Assembly (NCBI RefSeq): GCF_902832845.1
Contig: NZ_CADFDB010000008.1
Coordinates: forward strand, 1-64,000
Reading direction: 5' to 3'
Length of the DNA: 64,000 bases
Source: Burkholderia metallica
GTDB lineage: Bacteria; Pseudomonadota; Gammaproteobacteria; Burkholderiales; Burkholderiaceae
Part shown: positions 7,258 to 15,696 of the stretch, one piece after another
How the letters are laid out: the number at the start of each line of letters is the position of its first letter
Position numbering within the stretch: the first letter of the stretch is position 1
The notes under the pieces: model-generated
What the model was told of the DNA's origin: nothing
Seen by the model: only the letters and a program-made list of their open reading frames with translations
The model's database searches: none
Position numbers and translations under genes: made by a program

Positions 7258-9708
7258 TCAGATCGTGATCGTGACAGGGCCCGCGAGCGGCGTGTAGCCG
7301 TCGTCGAACAGGTACCACGCATCGTATTGCCCGGACGCCAGCGTCGTGTTGGCCGTGGACGAGAACAGCAGCGAGCCGGTGCTCTTCGGCAGGTACGCCC
7401 ACGACTTGTAGCTGCCCTTGGTCGGCTGCGCGCCATGCGCGAAGATGCCCACCCAGTTCTTCGGGCTGTGGCTCCACGGCGGCGCGACGTAATCGAACCG
7501 CAGCGTGCCGAACGTTGACCCCTGCGCCGCGAGCGCCGCGACGAACTGCTTGCCGGTGTTGCCGATCGCCGAATCCGTCAGCAGCGCGCCGGATTGCGGC
7601 TGCACGCAGCCGGCTACCCGGCGCAGGAAGTTCGGATCGTTCGCGTCGCGGATGCTGGCGTCGTACCAGCCGCCGTCGCCGTACCATGTGACGGCCTGCG
7701 TCGCGCCGGCGGCCACGGTGACCGACTGCTTCGTGTTCATCCCGTAGGCGTTGTCGGTGAGCTGGAACGTCGTCGCGGCGGCCCCGGCGGAGTTGTCGAG
7801 CGTGATCTGCACGTTGCCGTTCGCCACGTCGTAGCAGAGGCTGATTTCCGCACTGGAACCCGTGTTGCCGGACGATCCGATGCTGCCGCGCAACGTCTGC
7901 AGGAAGCCGTTCGGGCCGTAGACCGAATAGTCGTAGCCGCCGCCGGCATTCAGCGCGAGCGAATCCGACAGCGTCGCGCACCGGTTCGCGCCGGCCGCGA
8001 TCGTGTAATGCCGGGGGATCGTGCTCGTGCCGTCGACCCATGCCTGCAGGTGCACGCCCGCGGTGCCGGTGTTGGTCATCGTCAGCGACAGCGTGCGACC
8101 GGCGCGGTTGACCTTGCCTTGCACGAAGAACTCGTAGGGCAGGCGGCAGGCAGTGCGGCGGCCGGCCGTCTGCGCCGGCACCGCGGTGGTGGTCGGGTAC
8201 GGGATCAGCACGGCCGGGCCGTTCGGATTCATGTTGCTCGCGGGCGGCTGGATCGCGGGCACGGTCTGGTCGGCGTTCGAGAAATCGAACGCCGACGTCA
8301 GGTCGCCGCACACCGTGCGCCGCCACGGCGTGATGTTGGTTTCCTGCAGCCCGAAGCGCGCCTCCAGAAAGCGGATCACCGACGTGTGATCGAAGACCTG
8401 CGAGTTGACCTTGCCGCCTTTCGACCACGGCGAGATCACGAACATTGGCACGCGCGGGCCGAGCCCGATCGGCACGTCGCCGCTGGCCGAGCCGTCCGAT
8501 GCGGCGCCGCCGCTCGCGACGAATTCGGCGGCCGTCGAGACGGTCGACTGGCCGGTGCCGGCGGACGCGCTCGGCGGCACGGCCGGCGGCACGTGATCGA
8601 ACAGGCCGTCGTTCTCGTCGTACATCACGAGCAGCACCGTGCTGGCCCATACCGCCGGATTCGACGTCAGCGCATTGAGGACGTTGCTCACGTACCATTC
8701 GCCGCCGCTCGCGGCCCACGACGGATGTTCGCAGTACGCGTAGGGCGCGGCGATCCACGACACCTGCGGCAGCGTGCCGTTCGCGACGTCGGCCCGCAAC
8801 TGGCTGAAGAGGTTCGTGTCGTATTCCTTGCCGCCGCCCGTCGGATCGATCTGCGTGCCGTTGAGCGCCGGCGCGAGCGGATCGGTTGCGCCGAGGTTCT
8901 GGTATTGCCTGAAGTTCAGGATGACGTTGTCGCCGTAGTTGCCGTTCCACCAGAGATCGCTGCTGGAGCCGTTGTATTCGCCATAGCCGTGGCCGGCGTC
9001 GAGGCCGTTGCCCTTGTCCTGGTAGAACTTCCACGTGACGCCGGCCGTGTTCAGGCGCTCCGGCATCGTGGTCCAGCCGGTGCCCGTCATCGTGTTCGTC
9101 GTGTACGGCGAATAGCCGGCGACGTTGCCGCAGCATCCGGTCCACAGATACAGGCGGTTCGGATCGGTCGGGCCGAGCATCGAGCAGTGGTACGCGTCGC
9201 ACACCGTGAATGCGCTCGCCAGCGCGTAGTAGAACGGAATGTCGTTCTGCGTGAAGTAGTACATCGTGCCGCTCGTCTTCGCGCTGGTCCAGTTGTCGTA
9301 GCGGCCGTTGTTCCACGCGCTGTGCGTGGTGCCCCAGTCGTGAGGGAGGTCGCCGTAGTAGGTGTCGCCGTTCGCGGTGCCGGAGGGCGGGGACGGGTTG
9401 AACGGGAACACGTAGGACATGAGCCACGGCTGGCGCCACACCGGATACCCGCTCGAAATCACGACGGGCCGCGGATCGCCGAAGCCGCGCGTGCCGCCCA
9501 GCGTGCCGAGGTAGTGGTCGAACGAACGGTTCTCCTGCATCAGGATTACCACGTGCTTCACGTCCTGGATCGTACCGGTCACGGTGGCCGCCGGAATGGC
9601 CTGCGCGCGCGCGATGCTTTCGGGCAGCATGCCCGTGATCGCGGTGGCGCCGGCGAGCTTCAACGCATCGGCAATGAATTGACGTCGTGTCGTGGGTTTG
9701 TTTTGCAT
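7258..9708 (-). CDS. Secreted phospholipase C, phosphocholine-specific type
   Basis: An 816-residue enzyme of the bacterial non-haemolytic/haemolytic PLC family (PlcN/PlcH-like), which cleaves phosphatidylcholine and related lipids to diacylglycerol and phosphocholine. The N-terminus has a twin-arginine signal (TTRRQFIADALKLAGATAI, R8-R9), so it is exported folded. The phosphoesterase domain starts with HVVILMQENRSFDHYLG (residues 52-68; E59/N60 region), and two C-terminal beta-rich domains typical of this family follow (about residues 600-816). ATG 9708 is chosen because it directly precedes the Tat motif. The neighbouring HAD phosphatase and choline-binding protein suggest a choline-scavenging role. 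Confidence 0.9.
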   Translation of the reverse strand: MQNKPTTRRQFIADALKLAGATAITGMLPESIARAQAIPAATVTGTIQDVKHVVILMQENRSFDHYLGTLGGTRGFGDPRPVVISSGYPVWRQPWLMSYVFPFNPSPPSGTANGDTYYGDLPHDWGTTHSAWNNGRYDNWTSAKTSGTMYYFTQNDIPFYYALASAFTVCDAYHCSMLGPTDPNRLYLWTGCCGNVAGYSPYTTNTMTGTGWTTMPERLNTAGVTWKFYQDKGNGLDAGHGYGEYNGSSSDLWWNGNYGDNVILNFRQYQNLGATDPLAPALNGTQIDPTGGGKEYDTNLFSQLRADVANGTLPQVSWIAAPYAYCEHPSWAASGGEWYVSNVLNALTSNPAVWASTVLLVMYDENDGLFDHVPPAVPPSASAGTGQSTVSTAAEFVASGGAASDGSASGDVPIGLGPRVPMFVISPWSKGGKVNSQVFDHTSVIRFLEARFGLQETNITPWRRTVCGDLTSAFDFSNADQTVPAIQPPASNMNPNGPAVLIPYPTTTAVPAQTAGRRTACRLPYEFFVQGKVNRAGRTLSLTMTNTGTAGVHLQAWVDGTSTIPRHYTIAAGANRCATLSDSLALNAGGGYDYSVYGPNGFLQTLRGSIGSSGNTGSSAEISLCYDVANGNVQITLDNSAGAAATTFQLTDNAYGMNTKQSVTVAAGATQAVTWYGDGGWYDASIRDANDPNFLRRVAGCVQPQSGALLTDSAIGNTGKQFVAALAAQGSTFGTLRFDYVAPPWSHSPKNWVGIFAHGAQPTKGSYKSWAYLPKSTGSLLFSSTANTTLASGQYDAWYLFDDGYTPLAGPVTITI

Positions 9709-9752
9709 GATCGCTCTCTGTCTTGGATGGCGGGCTTCGCGGCCTGCGTCGG

Positions 9753-9890
9753 TCAGTGGCACGCGCTCGCGCAGTGCAGGACGGGCGTGGACGCCGAACC
9801 CGGTGCGGCTGCGCGCGCGGCCGCCACGCTGGCCGGGGTGCCCGAATCGCCGTCGCCGCAAGCGGCCAGCGTGCACAGGAGCGCGATCAT
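9753..9890 (-). CDS. Possible small lipoprotein upstream of phospholipase C
   Basis: A short open frame of 45 residues reads MIALLCTLAACGDGDSG and so on, with a lipobox-like LAAC and an Ala/Ser-rich tail ending in CASACH. It lies 44 bases upstream of the phospholipase gene on the same strand. Against it: there is no basic residue before the hydrophobic stretch from this start, no clear ribosome site, and only one family-like motif. A longer frame begins at 10028. It may be real and co-transcribed with the phospholipase, or chance. Confidence 0.4.
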   Translation of the reverse strand: MIALLCTLAACGDGDSGTPASVAAARAAAPGSASTPVLHCASACH

Positions 9891-9909
9891 GAAAACGCCG
9901 CGCCAGTGC

Positions 9910-9971
9910 GGAAAGCGGCTTTCCGACCGGCGCGGACTGACGATTGGCTTTCTATCCGATTCGAGTCGGAT
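9910..9971 (-). promoter_or_regulatory. Two dyads upstream of phospholipase C
   Basis: GGAAAG-CGG-CTTTCC (9910-9924) and ATCCGA-N6-TCGGAT (9954-9971) lie in the otherwise unassigned DNA between the phosphatase and phospholipase genes. They are candidate operator or leader-hairpin elements for the phospholipase transcript; no function can be assigned. Confidence 0.3.
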
Positions 9972-10058
9972 TCCTGAATGATTGGAATGATTGCTGCTTG
10001 CTCCGTATTTCATTACCCCTCCAGACATGAAAATGGACAGCAGAGAATATCGCCCGAA

Positions 10059-10739
10059 TCAGAACAACTTCATGACAGGCCACCCGCGCGTACCCGCCAC
10101 CTGCAAAAGTTTCGCGTCGGGATTGGTGGCGACCGGATGCGTGACGTAGTCGAGCAGCGGCACGTCGTTGATCGAATCGCTGTAGAAGTAGGTGCGTTCG
10201 AAATCGGACGGGGCGTAGCCGAGCGACGCGAGCCACGCGGTCGTGCGCACGATCTTCCCTTCGCGGAAGCTCGGCACGCCCGTGCTGCGTCCGGTGAACG
10301 CACCGTCCGGCGTGCCGTCGTCGGTATCGAGCTCGATACCGAGCAGGTGATCGATGCCGAATTCGGCCGCGATCGGCCCGGTGACGAACACGTTGGTGGC
10401 CGTCACGATGCAGCAGAGATCGCCGTTCTCGCGATGCCGGTCGACCAGGTCGCGCGCCTGCTGCGTGATCGCCGGGCGGATCACTTCGTCCATGAACTGT
10501 GCATGCCAGCGCTCGAGCACGTTGCGCGGATAGCGGGCGAGCGGCGCGAGCGTCACGGCGAGATACGCGTCCATGTCGAGCGTGCCGGCCGCATAGTGGC
10601 CGTAGTGCTCGTCGATCAGCGCCACGTGCGCGTCGTCTTCCCGCCACCCGACCCGCGTGATGAAGCGGCTCCACGCCTGGTCGCTGTCGAGCGGCAGCAG
10701 CGTGTGGTCGAGGTCGAACAGCGCGAGATTCGGGTACAT
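10059..10739 (-). CDS. HAD-IB family phosphatase (SerB-like)
   Basis: A 226-residue haloacid-dehalogenase phosphatase. Motif I is FDLDHTLL (residues 8-15, nucleophile Asp9 or Asp11), motif II the T in VTATN, and motif IV YSDSINDVPLL near the C-terminus. The size and motifs match the HAD-IB subfamily that includes phosphoserine phosphatase. The ATG at 10739 has an AAGGAA site. It sits between a choline-binding protein gene and a phospholipase C gene, all on the minus strand, so dephosphorylation of phosphocholine is an attractive guess, but substrate specificity cannot be read from the sequence. Confidence 0.85.
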   Translation of the reverse strand: MYPNLALFDLDHTLLPLDSDQAWSRFITRVGWREDDAHVALIDEHYGHYAAGTLDMDAYLAVTLAPLARYPRNVLERWHAQFMDEVIRPAITQQARDLVDRHRENGDLCCIVTATNVFVTGPIAAEFGIDHLLGIELDTDDGTPDGAFTGRSTGVPSFREGKIVRTTAWLASLGYAPSDFERTYFYSDSINDVPLLDYVTHPVATNPDAKLLQVAGTRGWPVMKLF

Positions 10740-10762
10740 GGGGGATTCCTTGGGGTGCGTGC

Positions 10763-11707
10763 TCATGCGCCGACGAGTTTCCCGATCGCGTCCTTCGCGC
10801 TCCTGCCGTCGAGGGTCGTGACGCCGTCGAGCCACTTCGACAGCACGCCGGGGTGCTTCTTCACCCATTCCTTCGCGACGGCGACGGGATCGGCGTGATT
10901 CATGATCGGCACCATCAGCTGGTTCTCTTCGTCGGTCGTGAATTTCAGGTTGGTCAGCAGCCGGCCGACGTTCGGGCAGCGTTCGAGGTAGCCGGGCGTC
11001 ACGAGCGTATAGACCTTCGCCGAGCCGTAGTTCGGCCCGAACACGCTGTCGCCGCCGTCGAGATAGGTGATCTTGTAGTCGAGGTTCATCGGATGCGGCT
11101 CCCACGCGAGGAACACGATCATCCGGTGCTCCTGCACGGCGCGCGTGACCTGCACGAGCATCCCGGCCTCGCTCGATTCGACCAGCTTGAAGCCGCCGAG
11201 CCCGAACTCGTTCCTGTCGATCATCCGCTGGATCAGCGCATTGCCGTTGTTGCCGGCGCCGATCCCGTAGATCTTGCCGTCGAGCTGGTCGCGGAATCGG
11301 GCGATGTCGGCGAAGCTCTTGAGGCCCTTGTCCGACGCGTACTGCGGCACGGCCAGCGTGTAGCGCGCGCCGACCAGGTTCGGCTGCGGCAACTGATGGA
11401 CGGCGCCGGCATCGACGAACGGCTTCACCGTGGGCGTCATGCTCGGGTCCCAGTAGCCGAGGAACGCGTCGATCTGCGCCTTCTTCACGCCGGCCAGCAC
11501 GATCGGCGGCGACGCGATCGTCTTGGTCGCCTCGTAGCCGAGACCATCCAGCAGCATCATCGCGACGCCGGTGGTGGCCGCGATGTCGCTCCAGCCGACA
11601 TCGCCGAGCGTCACCTTCTTGCAGACGTCGCCGTCCGACGCGTGAGCGGGCGCCGTGGCCAGCGCTGTCAGCAGGGTTGCAGCCAGCATCCATGCGTTCT
11701 TCATCAT
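10763..11707 (-). CDS. choX: Choline/glycine-betaine ABC transporter substrate-binding protein
   Basis: A 314-residue periplasmic binding protein with a cleavable signal peptide ending at AHA. It belongs to the ProX/ChoX/OpuAC group: KVTLGDVGWSDIAATTGVA opening, FLGYWDPSM, and WEPHPMNLDYKITYLDGGD, the aromatic-cage region that binds the trimethylammonium group. The start at 11707 has a TAGGAGA site. No cognate permease or ATPase lies in the window. The phosphatase gene follows 23 bases later, so they are likely co-transcribed. Choline is the most likely ligand; betaine or carnitine are alternatives. Confidence 0.85.
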   Translation of the reverse strand: MMKNAWMLAATLLTALATAPAHASDGDVCKKVTLGDVGWSDIAATTGVAMMLLDGLGYEATKTIASPPIVLAGVKKAQIDAFLGYWDPSMTPTVKPFVDAGAVHQLPQPNLVGARYTLAVPQYASDKGLKSFADIARFRDQLDGKIYGIGAGNNGNALIQRMIDRNEFGLGGFKLVESSEAGMLVQVTRAVQEHRMIVFLAWEPHPMNLDYKITYLDGGDSVFGPNYGSAKVYTLVTPGYLERCPNVGRLLTNLKFTTDEENQLMVPIMNHADPVAVAKEWVKKHPGVLSKWLDGVTTLDGRSAKDAIGKLVGA

Positions 11708-11831
11708 GTTGGTCTCCTAAGCAAGTGTTCCGGATCGTGTTGCCTGAATGGTCTGACGATTGAGCGTGCCGAGCGGATGAAACAAGCGAACCTGGGTCTG
11801 GCTTTGTCGTTTTGCGTACCGTATATTAGAA

Positions 11832-11858
11832 CGCACAAAATCGCAAGATCGCACAAAA
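11832..11858 (-). promoter_or_regulatory. Direct repeat CGCACAAAA in choX promoter region
   Basis: Two copies of CGCACAAAA (11832-11840 and 11850-11858), 18 bp start to start, sit about 125 bases upstream of the choX start next to AT-rich TATATTAG. Spacing near two helical turns suggests binding of a regulator dimer to the choX promoter. Inferred from position and repetition only. Confidence 0.35.
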
Positions 11859-11973
11859 ATACAACCTGCCGGTTGCCGCGCGGGCGACGGGCGGGCGAAG
11901 GCGCGAGCAATCGGGCGGCGGCCCGGGCGGCCGCGCATCAACGGATCGACAACGCAACGCAAGGAAAACGCAA

Positions 11974-12654
11974 ATGATCAGTCAGCTGGAAATCGTGTCC
12001 CGCCTGTTGCTGGCGGCATTGCTCGGCAGCATCGTCGGCATCGAGCGCGAACGCCTGTCGTGGGCGGCCGGATTGCGCACGCACATGCTGGTGGCCGTGG
12101 GCGCCGCGCTCGTGATGGTCGTGTCGGCGTTCGGTTTCGCCGATATCCAGAACGCGAAGAACGTGTCGCTGGACCCGTCGCGCGTCGCCGCGCAGGTCGT
12201 GTCGGGCATCGGCTTCCTCGGCGCCGGTTCGATCATGCTGCGCGGCGAGATCATCCGCGGCCTGACGACCGCCGCGAGCCTGTGGGTCGTGGCGGCGGTC
12301 GGGCTGGCCGTGGGCGGCGGCATGTACGTGGCCGCGATCGCCGCGACGGCGATCGTGCTCGCGATCCTGGCCGGCCTGAAGCCGATCGAGAAGCGCTTCT
12401 TCGCTGCGCGGCAGCGCTGGGGCGTGCGCATCCTCGCGAGCCGGGGCGCGGTGAAGCTGACGTCGCTCCAGGCGATGCCCGGCATCGACCACGCGCGCAT
12501 CGTCCAGTTCGTCATCGAACAGGACGACGCCGAGCCGGACGACGACCGCATCCACGTGGTGTTTTCGAAGATGACGAGCAGCGAGGTCCAGGCGGTCCGT
12601 CAATCCCTGCAGACCCTCGTGGGGATCAAAAAGATGGAGGAGAGCGCTGCGTAG
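11974..12654 (+). CDS. MgtC/SapB family membrane protein
   Basis: A 226-residue inner-membrane protein with about four to five hydrophobic helices in the first 135 residues. It carries the family signatures GSIVGIERE, GLRTHMLVAVGAAL, GIGFLGAGSI and IRGLTTAASLW, then a soluble ACT-like C-terminal region. MgtC proteins are linked to growth at low magnesium and to intramacrophage survival, partly by acting on the ATP synthase or phosphate uptake. Which applies here is unknown. ATG 11974 has an AAGGAAAA site. Confidence 0.88.
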   Translation: MISQLEIVSRLLLAALLGSIVGIERERLSWAAGLRTHMLVAVGAALVMVVSAFGFADIQNAKNVSLDPSRVAAQVVSGIGFLGAGSIMLRGEIIRGLTTAASLWVVAAVGLAVGGGMYVAAIAATAIVLAILAGLKPIEKRFFAARQRWGVRILASRGAVKLTSLQAMPGIDHARIVQFVIEQDDAEPDDDRIHVVFSKMTSSEVQAVRQSLQTLVGIKKMEESAA

Positions 12655-12697
12655 TCCGCCGTTCGCATAACATTGACGTTCATTCCGAGGACATTCC

Positions 12698-13465
12698 ATG
12701 TGGCAAGAAGAGCGATACCAGAGGATCCGGCTTCTGTTATCGAAGATGCAGCGCGTTTCCACCGACCGGATCATGGCCGAGCTGAACGTGTCGCGGGAAA
12801 CCGTGCGCCGCGATCTCGTCGACCTCGAAGCGCTCGGCGAACTGAAGCGTGTCCACGGCGGCGCCGTGCAGGTGGGCGACGAAGCGCCGATCGCCGAGCG
12901 CGCGCAGACGCACGTGAAGGCGAAGCTGGCGATCGCCCGCGCGGCGGCGCGGCTCGTCACGGGCTCGCAGACGCTGTTCATCGACGCGGGCACGACCACG
13001 ACGCTGCTGGCCGAGGAACTGGCGAAGCTGTCGGGCCTGACGATCATCACGAACTCGATCGACGTCGCGCTGAAGATGCGCTCGGGCGACCCCGGGCAGA
13101 CGAAGAACGAAACGATCCTGCTCGGCGGGATGATCGGCAGCCGCGCGGCCGCGACCGTCGGCGACGGCACGGTCGCGGAAATCTTCCGCTATCGCGCCGA
13201 CCTCGCGCTGCTGTCGCCGGTGGGCGTCGATGCGGTTCGCGGCGCGACCAACTACGACCGGATGGAAACCGAGGTGGCGCGCGCGATGGTGAGCAACGCG
13301 GCGGACGTCGCGATCCTCGCCGATTTCAGCAAGCTCGGCACGAACAGCCGGATCAGCTTCTGCGAGCCGGCGCGGATCGGCGCACTGGTGACGGACTCGA
13401 AGGCGGAATCGGTCGACAGCTTCAAGAGCCTGAAGAAAGTCGTCAGGAACATCGTGCTGTCGTAG
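12698..13465 (+). CDS. DeoR-family transcriptional regulator
   Basis: A 255-residue DeoR-type regulator. The N-terminal winged helix has VSTDRIMAELNVSRETVRRD (about residues 20-39) and the family signature LKRVHGGAV. The C-terminal sugar-phosphate-sensing domain has FIDAGTTTTLLAEEL (about 97-111) and ITNSIDVA. DeoR proteins usually repress sugar-phosphate metabolic genes, but no sugar catabolic genes adjoin. It follows the MgtC-like gene by 43 bases on the same strand and could share its transcript. Confidence 0.88.
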   Translation: MWQEERYQRIRLLLSKMQRVSTDRIMAELNVSRETVRRDLVDLEALGELKRVHGGAVQVGDEAPIAERAQTHVKAKLAIARAAARLVTGSQTLFIDAGTTTTLLAEELAKLSGLTIITNSIDVALKMRSGDPGQTKNETILLGGMIGSRAAATVGDGTVAEIFRYRADLALLSPVGVDAVRGATNYDRMETEVARAMVSNAADVAILADFSKLGTNSRISFCEPARIGALVTDSKAESVDSFKSLKKVVRNIVLS

Positions 13466-13519
13466 CGCCGCGCCGGCCATCGTGTATGCTTGCCCGCATC
13501 GCTTACAGGGCAGGACACC

Positions 13520-13885
13520 ATGAAGACATCGGCACACCCCAAGCCAGAGGTGCGGTTCAGGATGCGTATCCAGCAGGCCGACACGATCGCGGTCGGCCCG
13601 GGCAAGGTCGCGCTGCTCGAGGCCGTGCGCGAGCACGGTTCGATTTCGGCGGCCGCACGCAGCCTGAACATGTCGTACCGGCGGGCGTGGTTGCTGATGG
13701 ACGAGCTGAACCGTTCGCTGAAGTCGCCCGCGACGGTGTCCGAGCATGGCGGGCAGAGCGGCGGCGGCAGCGTGCTCACGCCGGTCGGCGAGGAAATCAT
13801 CCGGCTCTATCGCGGGATCGAGGAACGGGCCTACGCGGCGTGTGCCGACGAAATCGCCGCGCTCACGAAAATGGTGCGGCGCTGA
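13520..13885 (+). CDS. ModE-type N-terminal winged-helix regulator
   Basis: A 121-residue protein consisting only of the ModE/LysR-type winged helix-turn-helix: GSISAAARSLNMSYRRAWLLMDELN at about residues 36-60, followed by GGGSVLTPVGEEIIRLYR. It lacks the molybdate-binding (TOBE/Mop) domains of full ModE, as is common for single-domain ModE-like proteins. Molybdate sensing by itself is therefore unlikely. The gene ends 112 bases from the convergent DUF2325 gene. Its target is unknown. Confidence 0.85.
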   Translation: MKTSAHPKPEVRFRMRIQQADTIAVGPGKVALLEAVREHGSISAAARSLNMSYRRAWLLMDELNRSLKSPATVSEHGGQSGGGSVLTPVGEEIIRLYRGIEERAYAACADEIAALTKMVRR

Positions 13886-13997
13886 CGCGCGCCGCACGAA
13901 CGCTGGCCCGGCACCCGTTCACGCTGACGACGGGCTGTCACCGGCCCCGCTGCAATGAAGAGCCGCGCATGACGAACGCGGCGAAGCGAATCCGCCC

Positions 13998-15344
13998 CTA
14001 TCCGTGCCGCAGGCAGAAGCGCGGCGTGTCGCCCGTGGCGGCATCCGGCGCGATCCCGTCGCGCGCCTGCGCATCGAGCCGCCCGATCAGTTCGACGAAG
14101 CTGGCGACGCTGGCCGTGCGCAGCGGGTAGTACGCGACGTGCTGGCGCTCGCAGATGCGCTTGAGCAGGTTCATCGAATCGTGGTCGATACAGTCGACCG
14201 GAAACACGACCATGTGCGCGCCCGGCAGCGCCGCGGCCAGCAGGCCCTTGCGATCCTCGATGCCGCCGTCGTGCAGCGTCACGTCGCCGCCCGCCGCTTC
14301 GACGATCCGCTTGATCGCGCGGTTCGAGCCCGGGCGCCCGCCGACGTACACCACGCGCATGCCCTGAAGGATCGACGGCGGATCGTCCGCGCGTTCGGCC
14401 GGATCGTCCGCCGACGCCTGCACCGCCAGTTCGATCGCGCTCGCTTCGGCGCGCAACGTCTTCACCATCGCCATCAGTTCGTCGAGCCGCGCGCGCATCG
14501 CGCGGGCGCTCGCCTGTTCCGCGGCGATCCGCTGTTCGGCCGCCTCGCGGCGGCTCGTGTGCAGCGCGAGCCGTTCATCGCGCGCGGCCAGCGCTTCACG
14601 CAGTGCATGCACTTCGTCGCGCAACACGTTTTCCGCCGCCAGCGGCTGCGCGTTCACGCGCGTGGCGAGGGCATCGCGTTCGTGCAACGCCGCGTCGCGC
14701 TGCATGCTCATTTCGTGCAGGCGCGCCTGCTGCCGTTCGAGCTTCGCGAGCAGCGCGGCATTCTCCTCCTCCAGCGCGACCAGCCGCCGGATATCGGCGC
14801 GATTGGCCGCACCGACCAGGTGCGACAGCATGTGCAGGTCGCCGAACGCGGTCTGGCGCACGCTCATCGTCGCGCGCGGATGCGTCATCAGCGCCCAGTA
14901 CGCGGGCGGAATGTCGCCGCGCTTGAGCGCGTCCTTCCAGCGTGCGAGGAGTTCATCGGCATCCTTCGCGCTGTCGAATGCGCGGATCGCGCCCGCGTAG
15001 CGTTCGTCGAGCGCCTTGTGCAATGCCTTCGCGCCGGCCGTGCCGTCGATCGCGAGTTCGACGGCCGCGTGATGGATGTCGAGGTCGGTTGCATGCTGGC
15101 GATCGACGTCGGCGAACTTCGGCACGAGCTTGCGCAGTTCGTGCGTGGTCAGGCAGGTGCCGATGATCGAGCAGTGCAGGGTGGCGTCGAGTTCGGACAG
15201 GCGCGTGCGGCGCTTCAGCTCGGCCAGTTGCGCGCGCGACGGCGCGCAGCATGCGTCGATCCGCGAGCCGGTTGCCGCGGGCAGATGACCGTTCGGCGAC
15301 GAAAGATCCACCGTGCGGGCGAGGCGAAAGGGCGGAGCGTGCAT
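13998..15344 (-). CDS. DUF2325 domain protein with central coiled coil
   Basis: A 448-residue protein of unknown function. The N-terminal half (about 1-200) carries conserved Cys/His residues (CCAPSR, HCSIIGTCLTTHELR). A long heptad-rich segment at about residues 205-310 (EEENAALLAKLERQQARLHE) predicts a coiled coil. The C-terminal DUF2325 domain begins GMRVVYVGGRPGSNRAIKRI and ends with RTASVASFVELIGRL. DUF2325 proteins recur in beta-proteobacteria without assigned function. The start at 15344 has an AGAGGT site. Confidence 0.8.
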   Translation of the reverse strand: MHAPPFRLARTVDLSSPNGHLPAATGSRIDACCAPSRAQLAELKRRTRLSELDATLHCSIIGTCLTTHELRKLVPKFADVDRQHATDLDIHHAAVELAIDGTAGAKALHKALDERYAGAIRAFDSAKDADELLARWKDALKRGDIPPAYWALMTHPRATMSVRQTAFGDLHMLSHLVGAANRADIRRLVALEEENAALLAKLERQQARLHEMSMQRDAALHERDALATRVNAQPLAAENVLRDEVHALREALAARDERLALHTSRREAAEQRIAAEQASARAMRARLDELMAMVKTLRAEASAIELAVQASADDPAERADDPPSILQGMRVVYVGGRPGSNRAIKRIVEAAGGDVTLHDGGIEDRKGLLAAALPGAHMVVFPVDCIDHDSMNLLKRICERQHVAYYPLRTASVASFVELIGRLDAQARDGIAPDAATGDTPRFCLRHG

Positions 15345-15696
15345 GTTGACCTCTGTCCGGCAAGCGCGGGCCGGAGACGGATGCGCGAAAGATTCGCGAA
15401 ATATACCACGGAATATAACGGGTGAAATTCCGGAGGAATCACGCAGTTGGGTCGCGCGGCGCGGCCGGATCGTTGCTGAACGGCCGGAGCGGCCGACGGG
15501 TCATGCGCACCGAAAAAGGGGCGTGAATGACATGACGCTCCTCGAAAGCGCTCTGTCGGGTTAATCGGGCACCGCGGTGCGCATCGTCGGCCGGCCGGGA
15601 CCGTGTGCCGGCAGGGTTTTCATCAGGACATCCGCGGCGCCGCACGATCCATCATGGCGAAAGCACCGTCACCGCCAACCGCAGGAGGGCAACACC
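15345..15696. other. Intergenic region, DUF2325 gene to patatin gene
   Basis: There is no convincing gene in these 352 bases. An AT-rich patch at 15398-15420 (ATATACC, AATATAACG) is a plausible promoter for the divergent DUF2325 gene. The patatin ribosome site (GGAGG, 15684-15688) lies at the right end. Confidence 0.5.

Noticed and set aside
5063-9439. A 1458-codon open frame on the minus strand across the acetyltransferase, porin and phospholipase genes
   Set aside because: It is Arg/Ala/Pro-rich without any domain and runs through well-supported genes in other frames; a GC-rich shadow.
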